Shown: one piece after another, positions 1 to 12,189 of the stretch
How positions within the stretch are numbered: the first letter of the stretch is position 1
Layout: each line of letters begins with the position of its first letter
NCBI GenBank assembly: GCA_013399695.1
Contig: VXAU01001332.1
Location: 229,487-293,486, forward strand
DNA: 64,000 nucleotides
Direction of reading: 5' to 3'
From: Formicarius rufipectus
Taxonomy: Eukaryota; Chordata; Aves; Passeriformes; Formicariidae
Translations under genes and position numbers: made by a program
The notes under the pieces: generated by a model
Seen by the model: the letters and a program-made list of their open reading frames with translations, nothing else
Told to the model about the DNA's origin: nothing
Database searches by the model: none

Positions 1-274
1 AGAGTGATATCCAAATTTGGGTGATGAAAGTTGCATACTGGAAACAGTGTTATCCCAGAATCTTGACGGGGCATCTCAGCTAGCTTGCATCTTTCTGTGT
101 AGCACTACAACATACACCAACAGCAACTTATTCAGCCACCATAATGCTCTTTCATTGTTTGGTGGCCAGCACAGAGAAGAATTAAAGAAAGACAGACCCC
201 CTGCCGGTCCCTCTGGGGAGTTTAATTAGCATCTTCTGGGCTCTAAGGTGCACTGTGTTCATTGCCAATTCTGC

Positions 275-287
275 AAGGGTATCTCAT
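275..287 (+). repeat. Left target-site duplication of the SINE
   Basis: AAGGGTATCTCAT matches the right copy at 512-524 with a single G/A difference. The pair brackets the tRNA-like insertion exactly. Confidence 0.7.
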
Positions 288-511
288 CCAAATGGTGTAA
301 GTCGCCACCTCTGGAGCCGGCTCCTCCTCTGAGGACGCCGGTTCGAATCCCGAGGAACTCGCTGTCACCGTCCAAGCGTGCTCGGCCATGGCAGATGAAC
401 CTCAGGGGTAAAGGGGGTGGGGCCAGTTCCGCGCACACTGTGCCTCACCTAAAAAATCCACTGCGCAGGCTTATCCCAAAATCTTCGTTCGCAAAGTCTA
501 GCCAACAACAA
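288..511 (+). mobile_element. tRNA-derived SINE-like insertion, CpG-rich, CAA-type tail
   Basis: Seen: an insertion of about 224 bp flanked by direct repeats AAGGGTATCTCAT (275-287) and AAGAGTATCTCAT (512-524), 12 of 13 bases identical. Right after the left repeat comes a pol III A-box match, TGGTGTAAGTCG (293-304), then a perfect tRNA B box, GGTTCGAATCC (340-350). The 47-nt spacing is close to that of a real tRNA gene (about 44). The 3' end is a short CAACAACAAA tail. Fifteen CpGs fall between 301 and 500, far denser than the surroundings. The palindrome GGAGCCGGCTCC (313-324) lies between the boxes. The T stem pairs at only 3 of 5 positions and the acceptor stem does not pair, so this is not a working tRNA gene. 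Established: bird genomes are poor in SINEs, and a few lineages carry tRNA-headed SINEs mobilised by CR1 or RTE LINEs. Inference: a fairly young SINE copy; the CAA tail hints at an RTE-type partner. The family cannot be named from here. Confidence 0.7.
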
Positions 512-524
512 AAGAGTATCTCAT
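512..524 (+). repeat. Right target-site duplication of the SINE
   Basis: AAGAGTATCTCAT follows the CAACAACAAA tail and repeats the left flank (275-287) at 12 of 13 positions, as expected for target-primed reverse transcription. Confidence 0.7.
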
Positions 525-3500
525 AATGTCTGAAGAAATTCAGTGCTCTTGAAGTATGCTTTCCACTAAAGTGTACTTAATAAACACACAAAACCATGTC
601 CCAAACAGCAGGTAGGCTTTTCCATCCTGCTTAATGTCCGGAAAGAGGAAGGCTTATATTGTGGGAAACATGCATGACCACTGGGTAAAAGTTACACATC
701 TAATTTGGATTAAAAAAATATTTCCCCTTCTTTCTTCTTATTTTATAATACATCTGTACTCATAAACCTACAAAATCAGACATGTTTATTTGTCTTTAAC
801 ATGTTGTCACCTGACACTAAGGGACGGGACAAGTTCTTTCAGGGATTTGGAAGAATTGGGAGAATGATGATGGCACTAAATTGTGGTTACAATTAAAGCT
901 TTATTTCCTTAACAGAATTTTATGATTAGCACAGTACAAAAAATGGCATTGGAAAAAAAATGGACTTAAAAAATTGAAAACATTCATTATTAAGCATTAA
1001 CTACAAACATCATAGTTTAATGGTCAAAACCTTGCAATATTCTGATGTAAGACAATATAAAGATTGTTCACTTGCAGGTCAAAACTAACTAGCATTAAGT
1101 TATCCTTTGAAAATAACCACTAGTACTGGATTAAACTGTTGTGTCATCTTATAGTTTGTGTTTCAAGACAAGAACATTGATGGCACTTTTCTTGCTTGAT
1201 CAGAGTGATGAATTTCACTAAAACTTGTACCCATATACCTACAGCTTGTATCTTACATAGTAATATACTTGCAAAACTGCCAGTGCTTGACAGTCAGACC
1301 AGGGCATCTTGAAATCAGGTGCAGAAGAAGGGAGGTGAGAGGGAGACAGAGGTGAGGAAGTCCATGAGGGAGAGGGTCATACTGTCTGCAAGATTCTACA
1401 CTGCCTTGCTGCTGACTCACAGTGTCAGTTTCATCAGTCTTTTGAACAAAAATCATCCAGGCTGCATGACTAAAACTGCAGCCCTTGGTGCTACTGAGAT
1501 ACATCCCAACCCAAAGAAGGTATCTGCAAAAGTGAAATTCTCAAAGGAAACCTCCACTGACAAATCTCAAGGTTTACCTTTGGTATAGGGATGATGACAT
1601 TCTGCTGATGTTAAGAACAACAGATTCAGAATATTAGAGTACTGAGAAAAAGTAAATAATCTGCAGCTTGACCTGAGAGTGGAAACTGTCCAGGAACATT
1701 ACCAAGTCACTGATTGGACTCATGTTGGCTGATAGCTTTCATTTGGGAATATTGAGGGACAGTGTAACTCTGCCAACACAGAGTTACAGGGAGACAAAAA
1801 GAGTGTATTAGTTACCGTTCAGCCAATGAAAACTATTATTGCCACTAGATTTTATTGCATTTATTACCACAGAAATAAATATTGTGAGTTAATTATAACA
1901 TGCTAGGGTTTGTCTCTTTTAATACTGTGTCTATCTATAAAATAGACAGATTAGCTAAATATTGGACTCAGTCTTTCTTATACTTACTTTAGCATATAGC
2001 TATATATTACCATCTGTAAGTTTGTTTATTTTCTAATAAACTCCAGCAGCTCACCACTAGCCTGTCAGAAGCATTTTCCAATTTAAGCTTTTAAAAATAG
2101 AAGCGTTATGAAAGGAAAAAAATAGACAAAACTGAAAATCTTATTAAGAGTATCTTATCATAGACTGATTAATGGATAGCAGTTCAGTACAGCAGCAGTT
2201 AGAGGTTAATCTGATCACCTGGTTTGTTTTTATCTACCTCAGTGTAATCCTCAGTGACCATATCAGAAGAGCAGTACATGGTACAGGTTGGAAGACACCT
2301 ACTTGTTTAAACAAGAGTTCTCTGAATGGTTGAGTACTCATGTTGCCTCATCAGCTGCACAATGAAACTCCACTGTGAAACTTCCAGTCCACCAAAGCGA
2401 GTTTATGGGGATATTTAAGTCAGACCTCTCTTCTTGCTAGATGTAGGTGGTAGCCAGGCATGATTTGGCAGTTTGCCATGATTTCCCAGACAAAAGATTT
2501 TGGTTGCTTCATATCAGAGAGACTGCCACATTTTTATGACTGAGGAAAAGGGAAAGGAGTGATGTAGCCTTCCTTACTAGGGACCAGCCCTAACAAAAAG
2601 AGAAGAAATTGACCTGCAAAACTGCAGCCTTTATCTGTAGGGGCTGGAGCTGTAGAGGACATGCAGCCACACTCATGATGTAGCTGCCAGTCTGCAGTCA
2701 GTGCTCACACGGAGTGTGATGCTAACAGCTCATGTCTAGTCATAGCAAGACAGTTAATTTAAGTCACTCACTAGGCCAGTTAGGTCCAGTGGAGCTTAAA
2801 AGTAACATAATCTTCAATTCCTGAAGAGGCAGGCCCCACTGAGGAGCTGCACTCACCAACCACTCATGAGCAGGACCTCGCTGTGTGATCACCATCAGCG
2901 ACGTAATGGCTGTACTGCCTGACTTCCTATTTGAGGGAGAAGAAAGACATGGAGCACCCTGATAATATCCTGTCCCTTTTCTTATTAGACTTCCCACTGG
3001 AAGCACTGATAAAGTTTGGTGCAGATGAGGACAGTTGAATGGATACCCTGATACCAGGTGGCTGCTTGACATCTAAGAAAATACCATGTCTACAGTGAAG
3101 GAGATTCAAAGGAGGAATGTCAGGCCTTTATCAGAAGCCCTCAGCCCCATAATAAAATGAATGGAAGGAGCACGTGTGCAAGTAAGAGTGTGTAAGTAAG
3201 AGCCAATAGGACCAAGAACCATGTAAGGAGAATTTCTGTTCCACAAGAGTGTTTATTTCTACAGTTCAAGAACATAAAGATAGGAAAGAATGAAAAATGC
3301 CATGAGAAATTAAAAACTTTCTTTCCTGAATAACTGCTACAATGCATAAATTATATTTTGGACATTAAACCTACCAAAAACGTTTTCTGATGAAGTTTCA
3401 GCTTTTAAGTCAAATGTTTACTATTTTATAAACAAACCCTCCATTTCAATAAGGATTTGCATAACTTGCCATGGGTAATATGCATATTAAAATTCAGTGT

Positions 3501-3722
3501 TTAGTAAAAAAAAGGAAGACCTTAAGAAAGTATCTTCATAAAAGCAGTGTTGTTCAGGCTACTGTGCTGCTTAATCCTAACATCAAATGTTATCAGGAAA
3601 AGCCTTTAGAAAAGCAGCCACATGTGTCTTTTTTCACTGAGAATTTTCATAAAGCCATGTATTGGCAATGTCAGTGATAAGAGAGTTATATATTACTTTC
3701 TGTCACATCCAAACCTCTTGAG
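525..3722. other. Unannotated intron sequence
   Basis: AT-rich single-copy-looking DNA. Short open frames on both strands (for example 1253-1504 and 2764-3072, both minus) have no recognisable motif and are taken as chance. No repeat family was recognised. Confidence 0.6.
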
Positions 3723-4363
3723 TCAGCAGTGCCCTGGTAGCCAGGAGGGCCAACCCTGTCCTGAGGGGCATCAGGCACAGCATCACCAGCCGGTTGAGGG
3801 AGGGGATTGTCCCACTCTGCTCTGCACTGGGGCAGCCTCACCTGGAATATTGTGGGCAGTTTGAAGCACCACATTATAGTAAAGATATAACAAAGATACT
3901 CAGCTGTTAGAGAGCGTCCAAAGGACGGCAACAAGGATGGTGAAGGGCCTTGAGGGGAAGCCGTATGAGGAGAGGCTAAGGGCACTTGGTCTGTTCAGCC
4001 TGGAGAAGAGGAGACTGAGGGGAGACCTCATTGAAGTTACAACTTCACTGTGAGAAGAGGAGGGGCAGGCACCGATCTCTGCTCTGTGGTGAGCAGTGAC
4101 AGGACCTGAGGAAATGGCATGAAAATTAATAGGGAGAGGTTTAAGTTGGATATTAGAAAAAGATTCCTCACCCAGGGGGTGGTTGGGCACTGGAGCAGGC
4201 TTCCCAGGGCAGTGGTCACAGCACCAAGCCTGACAGAGTTCAAGAAGCATTTGGACAGCACTCTCAAGACACGTGGTGTGACTCTTGGGGATGGTCCTGT
4301 AAAGAGCAGGGAGCTGGACTTGATAATCCCTTCCAACTTGGCATATTCTGTGATTCTATGATC
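3723..4363 (+). mobile_element. CR1 LINE, 5'-truncated 3' end
   Basis: This is the 3' part of a CR1 non-LTR retrotransposon in plus orientation. Recognisable CR1 blocks occur in order: GGAGGGGATTGTCCCACTC (near 3796), TGGTGAAGGGCCTTGAGG, CAGCCTGGAGAAGAGGAG, a TTAGAAAAAGATTCCTCACC segment, and the terminal TTCTGTGATTCTATGATC microrepeat. The left boundary is approximate, as is usual for 5' truncation. Frames across it carry stops; it cannot encode a complete reverse transcriptase. Orientation is antisense to RAB3C. Confidence 0.93.
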
Positions 4364-7300
4364 TGCTGAGAATTATAGAACTGCAAAAATAAAACAATCT
4401 ATTTACAACATTTTCCTTCCCTTCCATTACAAATACATTTTTTCTTTCTTTAGAGAGATTCTATATGCAGCTCCTCAAATATCCAGAGATTTGTCCCACT
4501 CTTGACTTTTAAATGAGGGAATACTCTTTTTGGATATGCTGGGAGATATATCATGGAAGACATTGGAGTAGGTCTCTTAAACTGGAAAGCATGTAGGTTG
4601 TTTGAGAGAGCACCAATTTAGCATTTGTGAGACAAAGTTTGATGACACACTTTTAAGGGAAAAGGTGTCATCTCAGAGAACTAAGTTTCACATATGTAAC
4701 TTGCTGAAAGTGAAATTTCATAGCAAACAGTGGATGAAAAGTGGCTAAGCAAACTGGCCTGGAATACAGAGTTTTGTTTAAATATTTTAAAACAAATTTG
4801 TCCACCTTTGATCCACTGTTTCACAAATGTGTGTGTAGTATTTTTAAATTAGAAGATTTTTTATAAAAATATCTATTTTGCCACTAGCCTTGGTCCTTCT
4901 AAGGACCTAAGGAGCAAAAATAAAAATTGCAAAGAATTTTAGAATAATTTTGTGCATAACAAAGTACATTTCCCATGGTCAGAATTGTAAATTTCATGTA
5001 ATTGCAACCACTAGCAATATTTCAAATTGTAAAATGCATTTTTGTTTCCTATATTTAATTCCATAAATAATATCATTTCCCTTTTCCCTTATCCAGTGTG
5101 AAGACTTAGAAGAAACAAAAAAATATATCCAACTGTGATACTTTAATTCTTCTTCTCATCCTTAAACTTCACTCTCTTTTTTCCACAGCATATAATTTGT
5201 GAAATACTAGTGTTTCATTCTTTTGTTTTAAATGGGAGAATGAAATTAGCCACTGATACGCAACTTCTTCCTTCATGCTCATGCTTGTCTATAAACTACA
5301 AATATGCCAAAGGCAAACCCAGAGTATCCACTTCAATATGATACTGATATCAGGTGCAAGTGTGATATATGTCTGTGTGTATGGATAAAAGTTATATATA
5401 CATTTAACACCAGCATGCTCCATCGGAATGTTTTTACAGCTGGCTCTAAGCTGGTTTGCTGTGCTGAGGTTGCTCTACACAGCAGACACTCAGTGTGCAC
5501 ACAGATCACCAGTGGACACAGTGCAGCTTCTGTCTGTGGAGTCCCTCAGGAGAGGGACCACAAGGACATGGGTGGGAAAAGGCACTCTGTGCAGCAGAAC
5601 AGCATGGACTGTGCTGCATGGCACGTCATATGTTTTGGCAGAGAGATGGAGGCTAAATTTGCCTAGAAGCACTTACTAGATTTGTTCCCTGACACAGCAA
5701 ATAATGGATTTTTCTGCAATGATAGAACTAAATTCAGTATTTAGAACTGAAAGAAAAAAAGCCTGTCTGTAGATGAAACGTGTCAACTATGAACATTAGA
5801 GTGAAATTTTAGATGTGGAAGCATGAAGAAGGTATGAACGTATGCCCTTTAGAAATGCATGTTGCAGTTCTGACATTAACTAATGGCCTTTGTTTGCTTC
5901 AAGGACTTCTTACATTTGCCTGTTAACATGCTAATGTATTTTGCAATTTTATTTTTTCCCCTCAATGACAATTCAAAAAATGCCATCATATCTCTCATTA
6001 CAAGAGAGATACCTCAAATTCTAGTGTGCTGTAGCTTTAGCTGCTAATTTTTAGTTCAGCTGAGGTGTTAAATGGAAAGAAAAAGCCCAAAGTTTGAAGA
6101 AGTGGAAGGATTATTTTAACCATGTTGTCCAGAATGACAACCACGTATCTGGTAAATCCAGTAGCCAAATGCCATGTTGAAGTGAATGCTCATACTTTTC
6201 ATGCCTTATTTCTCAATGTTATCTTGAATTGACAGTAGCATAGACACTTTTTAAAATTCTGCTTAAAAAACATCTCAAATGATACCTTGAATAATTTGAT
6301 TCAAGACATGTATATTATCAGAAACCCCCCCCACACATTTCCAGTAAAAGCTGAAGCCATATTACATGGCTCAGGATTTGCTATGGTCTTCTCTCACTGC
6401 TGTTTTTTCATTTCTATAGTCTTTGCCCAGACCCAGTTCCCAATAACTACCTCCCATTATGGATACAGATAAAGAATGCACAGTCAGTATTTCATTCTGT
6501 TGTCTTTGGTTGTAGTTAAATTAGTTTTCATGGTGTTCCAACTATATTAGTGGGTACAAAATTCTGCAATAATTTATCTTGAAATACAGAAATAAATCAA
6601 TTATGATAGAGTTCTTAAAATCACAAATTGCATGCTAAGTTTGTCACCTTCATAAAACTGACAGTTTATGTATCTTCTAACTGCTCACTCCTTCTCAAAC
6701 ATGATGAGCTTGAGCAGACTAGACATGGGAGGAGGAGTTAAAATTACACTGTAGAAAAAAGCTAGAGAAAAAGAGGAGGGAGAAGTGTCTTGCATGGAGG
6801 ATTACCTGAATTTCTTAAGATATGTATCTTTCCAACAGGTGCGTTAAAAAATAACTATCATATAATTTTTGGCAAACACCTTATTTTTTAAACAGTGAAG
6901 GTAATCAAAGTGTTTCCTAGCATACTGTCCTCCCTGCTTCCATAAGCCTTAGCCAAAAATAAAGGAAGAGTTGATTTAGTAGGCCTTGACAGGCTTACAA
7001 AAGATGATCCAGAAATCTCAAGAATTCAAAACCTCTCAGACTCTTTCAGCCTTATGTTTCCAGAGAAAGCATCCCTGAATCTGAGACTTCAGCAATGTGG
7101 AATTCTCAAATTTTGAATTCCTGCAGAGGGAAGCTCTCCTCAACATTACCTTTAGCAGACACCAGGCAGTGATAAAGACATTGTGGGAGAAACATTTTCA
7201 GGTGCAGAGGAGCAACTTGTGTAAACAACTACACACAATGTGCCCTACCCCTGTCCAGCCTTCAGACTTAGAGAAGTTCGAAGTCTAGAGTTTCAACGTG

Positions 7301-7989
7301 GAAAATGAAACTTCAGGCTTTTAGATCATGGTTTACGTACTTGCTATCTCTGACCTAGGTGGAAGCATCGCATTAGATATATCCTGAGTATAAGGATATT
7401 TCAGGTCCTTCCAATTCAGTCACCAGAAGTCTAGAAAAGTTGTACTTGTAAAAACAGGTTTAACTTCAACTCAGAGGCATTTACTGTACTGGAACTTCTA
7501 TAGAACTCAGCATACTGAGTTTATAGCATTTGCAAAGGTAGTACAAAACCTTTACCCTGTCCTTTCTACCACAAGGTACCACTTCCATAAAGGTCACACC
7601 TTATATGGACTGAGCCACTAAAAGGAAAAGGTACATAAGAGCTCCTAGTGAAATGTAGAGATGGAAGAGGGTACAAATGTAGATGCTGCAGGTGGTAGCA
7701 TAAAACAGGAATTAATAGCAGCTCTGTAAAGTTACAACTGAACTAAAAAAATAAGCAGTTATAACTCAGGCAAGCAGAAAATGATGTTCTACAATTAGTT
7801 CCTGATTAGAGGAAATAAATCTATTCCCAAAATCTGCATCTTTCTTGGGGGGCATGACAAATGTACATCAAATTACTTCAATACAACAACTTGCAGCACT
7901 AGCTGCACTTCTGAAATAAAAAGCCTCCTAAAAAAGGCAGTTTCAAAGTACGAGCACAGTTCCATAGAACTACTGAGTCAAAGCAAGTT

Positions 7990-8049
7990 GGTTTTTTTTT
8001 GTTTTTTGTTTTTGGTTTGGTTTTGTTTTTTGTTTTTTGTTTTTTTTTT
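7990..8049. repeat. T-rich low-complexity tract (TTTTTTG)n-like
   Basis: Runs of six to nine T separated by single or paired G over about 60 bases. Confidence 0.9.
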
Positions 8050-8654
8050 CTAGTAAATAGATTTTCCACTCTCCCTGAATAAAACTGGAAACTCGGTCCT
8101 TGTGAACGTCAGAAAATTTGTATCGATAAAGGATGGATACAAATGCTGTGACTTGACACTGGCATTTTCTTCTGAGGAAAAACAGAGCCAGACCTGAAAC
8201 TGAAGAGAAATACTCTCCAATTATTTTATCAAAGTTTTTAAACATCTAGACTAACTGCTGATGCAGTTTAAGAATCATAGAAAAAATTCCAAATAGTAAA
8301 AAATTAAAAAGAACTTGCCAATTTTGTCAGTCTGAACTGTCTACCATGCTAGGTTAATTTAAACAGCATCTGTTGTAGCACATGTGAAACCATACAGGAA
8401 ACACATCTAACTCAGGGAACACAGGATAGCTGAACATACCCTAGAGGGCAGTGGTTCTCAAGAGACCAAACAATTATAGCACAGCAACATTGGCAGCATG
8501 TTCTTAGCTAATCTATCACTGGATATACAGAAAGCAAAACTATCAGAAGTACCAACTTAAAATTTCTCATGCCAAAAGCTTTTGAACCTCAAAACCCCCC
8601 TTCTATTTCAGTATTAACTTTGTTGTTATCTAAGTATTCAATCATTAAGGTTGT

Positions 8655-8681
8655 TTATTATTATTACTATTATTATTATTA
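8655..8681. repeat. (TTA)n microsatellite
   Basis: About nine TTA units with one ACT interruption. Confidence 0.9.
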
Positions 8682-11017
8682 GGGAAGGTAAGAAATGAAA
8701 GTTCCTAAAGGGTCTGCTGTATGGTTGAAATTTATTGGACTTACAAGATATTTAGCCAAGGTTTTAGATAAAAATCCTTTCTCAATTTCACAGAGTGGTG
8801 GCTTATTATATTACTGCATTTATAGCTGCTAATAGATTTAGATAAAATTACAGATACCAATTTTTTTTTTAAATGTAAAATGTTAATAGTCACATTGGGT
8901 ATAGAATGCTTCACAGCTCCATAGATTTATGCTGACTTAGATATGGCGTCTAGAGATAGGACTATTATATCTGTAGTTGCAAAGGACAAATGTCAGTCAG
9001 ATTTCAGACTACAAAAAATGCCTTTTAACACAAAGAATCATCCCTGCATACATTTTAATCCGAAGTCCTTTATCCAGTTCTAAAAGTACCTGTAAATTCA
9101 TTGTCCTGACTGCAGGGCAGTTTCTAGATCAAGTCTTGAAGCTGATGTGATTTGAGCTTGGATTTGGCTCATTGTGCAAGTATATGAAATGGCACTACTG
9201 CTTAGAGAGGCATATTTATCAGAGAAAAGCATTTTAAGCCCCAGAGAAGTTTAAAAGCTCCCACTGCCTCCCCCATATCTTTCAGGAAGACACAGATACC
9301 TGCACATAGCCATGTTTGCTTTCCTGTAGCACTGTTAATTGCGAGTTTTCTCTAACTTTTCTCACATTCAGAAGCATGCTTTGGTTTTGTAATTACCATC
9401 AAACTTGGAGACAGGGCTGATTGAAATCAATTATCAGCTGTGAGATGGGAGAAATAAAACAACAGAGCAACAATCGGGCTTATGATATTAAAAATACTAA
9501 TAACAGACAAATCTATGTCTCATTCTGACAAGCAAGGCACTTGTCATATCTGGCATTCCTTTCATCATGCTCAATAGATCTTGACACATAATACTGCAAC
9601 TCCTTTTTTCCACCAGATTTCTATAATAGATGCCAACAGTTTGTAAAGGCTCTAGACATAAATGGTGAAAAAAAATATTTTTCATAAACCTATTTAAGAA
9701 CTCTGTAGCTTTTAAATATTTTCTTGCTTTATTTTATAGTGCCTTTTTTCTTTTTAATTAGTATAAAGCCTTTTTTGTTTACCAGGAGACAAAGAGTGCC
9801 AAATATACCAGATCTAGGAGACTGGAAAACAAAGAGGTGGAAAAATTAATAATAAGTATTCATATTTACACTTGCTATAAAAGAAACCTTTGTGTTGGAG
9901 GAAGCCAGATAATACATGGCATGCCATCTGGTTTGACCAGAGATAGAACAATGAGATTTGCAGATCACAGCTGGTCCTAGGCTGCCATTTTCACCCAGTA
10001 GTCACATCTGCAGGTTCGCCTTGATTCCTGTTTTTGCTAAACTTGCACAGCAGCAACTATAATAACACTTTCAGTTACCTCCTGTTAGGTAGGAGATTCT
10101 GTGTCATGCTGTTGAACAGAGCAGTTCTCACAAATGAGTAACAGCAAGTCTCAGCACGATGCTTCCAGCTTGTACAGGGGCAGAACCTTCCTTTGGCATA
10201 ACAAATCACCGTAAGCATGCCTTCCTCTTGGACTACCAAGCACACACTCCACTCAGATACATTCAGTTGTCCAAAAGATAGTTGTTCAGTCTATACTAGT
10301 CATGTAAGCTTATTAATTCTCTCATAAATGGAAAGAAGTGTTCATAAAGACAATTTGGTGTAGAGTTGTACAAATAACTTAATGGAGAGAAGGTGGGACA
10401 CAGTCTGGAGCTGCCCATTTTCCCCAGAGGACTGTAAATGACATCCCTAGTGCTTACACAGGCAATGCAATATCCCATTTAGAGTAGAATCAACCTAAAG
10501 TTCTCAGTTATTGCTTCCAGAGCGATAAATGACCAGTGTCAGCTTATACAGACCAATGAAGACTCCAGGTGTTGAGAGGGAAGCTGCTCAATGGATTCCA
10601 CACACTTTCTACCACAATAATAAGTAAAAGAGTGTGAAAGAGTAAAAGTTTCTTCTTAGAAAGTCTGAGGCTTAGCAACAATTCCTGCTAAAAACAAGTA
10701 TCACAGCACCACTATTCCATAAGTGTGCAACATGTTTCTGACCTTGTCTGTCCTGAAGAAAGTACTCAGTAGAGCAAATCTTAAAATAATGTTTTAAAAA
10801 GCTAAAGAAGCAGACTGAACAAATCACACAAACTCTGAAGAAAATCCTCTTTGAAACATAATTCTGTCATGGGAACTGCTTGCAAGAGAGCATGTGGAAC
10901 ACACATGACAGATGCTATTCATATCACTCAGAGCATGCTGTAAGGCTCTCAGGTAGTAAAATAACTTGTTAAGGAAGAAATCACTGAGGTAAACTCTAAT
11001 TTTAATTTGAGGTTAGC

Positions 11018-11541
11018 TGTCAGGGGAGGCAACTGTCAGAGCCTGATGAAAGAATAATGTTTACTTATGGATGAAACTGTTTGCTGCTGCTACAAACACC
11101 TGCTGTAAACCCTTGCCATAAAGCTGCTGTTTCTGCAAGTTTGTATGCTGTTTAAATGTTATAGTTGGGACAAAAAGATGTATTAGATAGGTAATTAATA
11201 CCATTCTATTACTTCTGTATGTCCAACTGTTCTGCTTAGTTCTGGAAACCCCGGTTACTGCCCCCTGATTGGTTGATGTACCCCAAAACCTCATTGGCTA
11301 GCCAGTGGAGCAATGCAGCTCCACCCTGCGGAGCTGAGCCACCCCCAGTTCTTCCTTATATGTTATAAACCCTCCCTCCCTTTTCCTTTTGTGTCGTGGT
11401 CCGCCCCTGACTCCACCCCAAGTTCTAGAACCCTCTGAACAAACCCTATAAGTATCCCATGCTCTCCTTAATAAAGTGTTCACGCCCACCACTCCTCCCT
11501 CTGCGTGGACCGTGTCCCTCGTTCCCTTTCGGACTGCAACA
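11018..11541 (+). mobile_element. Solo LTR of an endogenous retrovirus (about 524 bp)
   Basis: Seen: the block starts TGTCAGGGG and ends CTGCAACA (TG...CA termini). It is flanked by GTTAGC (11012-11017) and GTTGGC (11542-11547), a 6-bp duplication with one mismatch. Promoter-like features in plus orientation: inverted CCAAT boxes (ATTGG at 11268 and 11293), a TATA-like CCCTATAAGT (11444-11453), then a polyadenylation signal AATAAA at 11470-11475 followed by a C-rich R/U5-like end. It is more GC-rich than its surroundings. No gag, pol or env sequence adjoins it, so it is a solo LTR left by recombination. A 6-bp duplication suits beta-like/ERVK-type avian elements (inference); the family is not named. 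It lies antisense to RAB3C. Confidence 0.8.
11470..11475 (+). promoter_or_regulatory. LTR polyadenylation signal AATAAA
   Basis: This hexamer lies about 20 bases after the LTR TATA-like box and about 66 bases before the LTR end, in the expected place for the R region. Confidence 0.6.
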
Positions 11542-11975
11542 GTTGGCTTTACTTAAAAAAATCTTAGATCCTGATTGACCCACGAGTGATCAAAAGGACA
11601 CACTTTTATGGAGACATTTAGACATTCACATAACACCACGTATATAAGTACTAGCCATTCCAGGTTCTGCTACTGTGATAAAGTCTGCTCATTTTAACAC
11701 TTAAGGCACAAAACAGATAGCACAATGAGTATCTAGTTATGGTTAAAAGCAACATGATGAAAAATTAAAAGATAACCCTCACACACAGTATCTCGCTTTT
11801 TTTTCCATGAAACATGGAAATAGTTTTATGGTATTTTAGAAGTTATTCTCCACATTAGTATGCTGTTGGTTTTAGTAGTATGAATAATGTATGTTAATTG
11901 AAATCACAGGAAACATAACAATTCCAGCTAATTATATACAACACATTTTAAAATATTCATTGCATTTCCTGAATT

Positions 11976-12033
11976 TAAAAAAACAAAACCAAAAATAAAT
12001 AAACAAACAAACAAACAAACCAAAACAAAACAA
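11976..12033. repeat. (AAAC)n-rich simple repeat
   Basis: A-rich tract containing five or so consecutive AAAC units and flanking AAAAC variants, about 150 bases from the RAB3C donor site. Confidence 0.9.
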
Positions 12034-12183
12034 CACACGCAAACTCATCCCTGAATATTTATTTAGTATAGGAATGTTGGAGCGCTGTCTTTGGAAATGG
12101 GTTTTCCAAAATAATTTACACTGTCACTGCACATAAGTGATATCACATATTGTCTCTGATATCTAACATGAATTTCCAGTTTT
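12034..12183. other. Intron sequence flanking the RAB3C switch II exon donor
   Basis: Nothing recognisable beyond the donor site GTAAGT at 12184-12189 (minus strand). Confidence 0.6.
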
Positions 12184-12189
12184 ACTTAC

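Larger units (their letters stand above)
4364..11017. other. Intron sequence with simple repeats only
   Basis: No gene seen. It contains a T-rich tract (7990-8049) and a TTA run (8655-8681). The stretch 5440-5670 is somewhat more GC-rich and open in several frames but matches no family I recognise. 9371-9490 has a non-repetitive composition with GTAATTA and AATCAATTATC motifs (see findings). Confidence 0.55.
1..12189 (-). other. RAB3C: Part of the RAB3C intron downstream of the switch II exon
   Basis: This begins with the GTAAGT donor at 12184-12189 (minus strand) and runs off the left end of the window. No sequence encoding the expected next Rab3 segment (KTYSWDNAQVILVGNKCD-like) was found. 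It holds a SINE insertion, one CR1, one solo LTR and simple repeats. Confidence 0.8.

Noticed and set aside
288..365. Functional tRNA gene
   Set aside because: A and B boxes are present, but the acceptor arms do not pair and the T stem pairs poorly; target-site duplications and a CAA tail identify a SINE instead.
5428..5679. GC-richer block with overlapping open frames on both strands
   Set aside because: No protein family, transposon family or repeated copy recognised; left unannotated.
1..12180. RAB3C exon carrying the NKCD motif
   Set aside because: Scanned the minus strand for a VILVGNKCD-type segment in the right phase; none seen.
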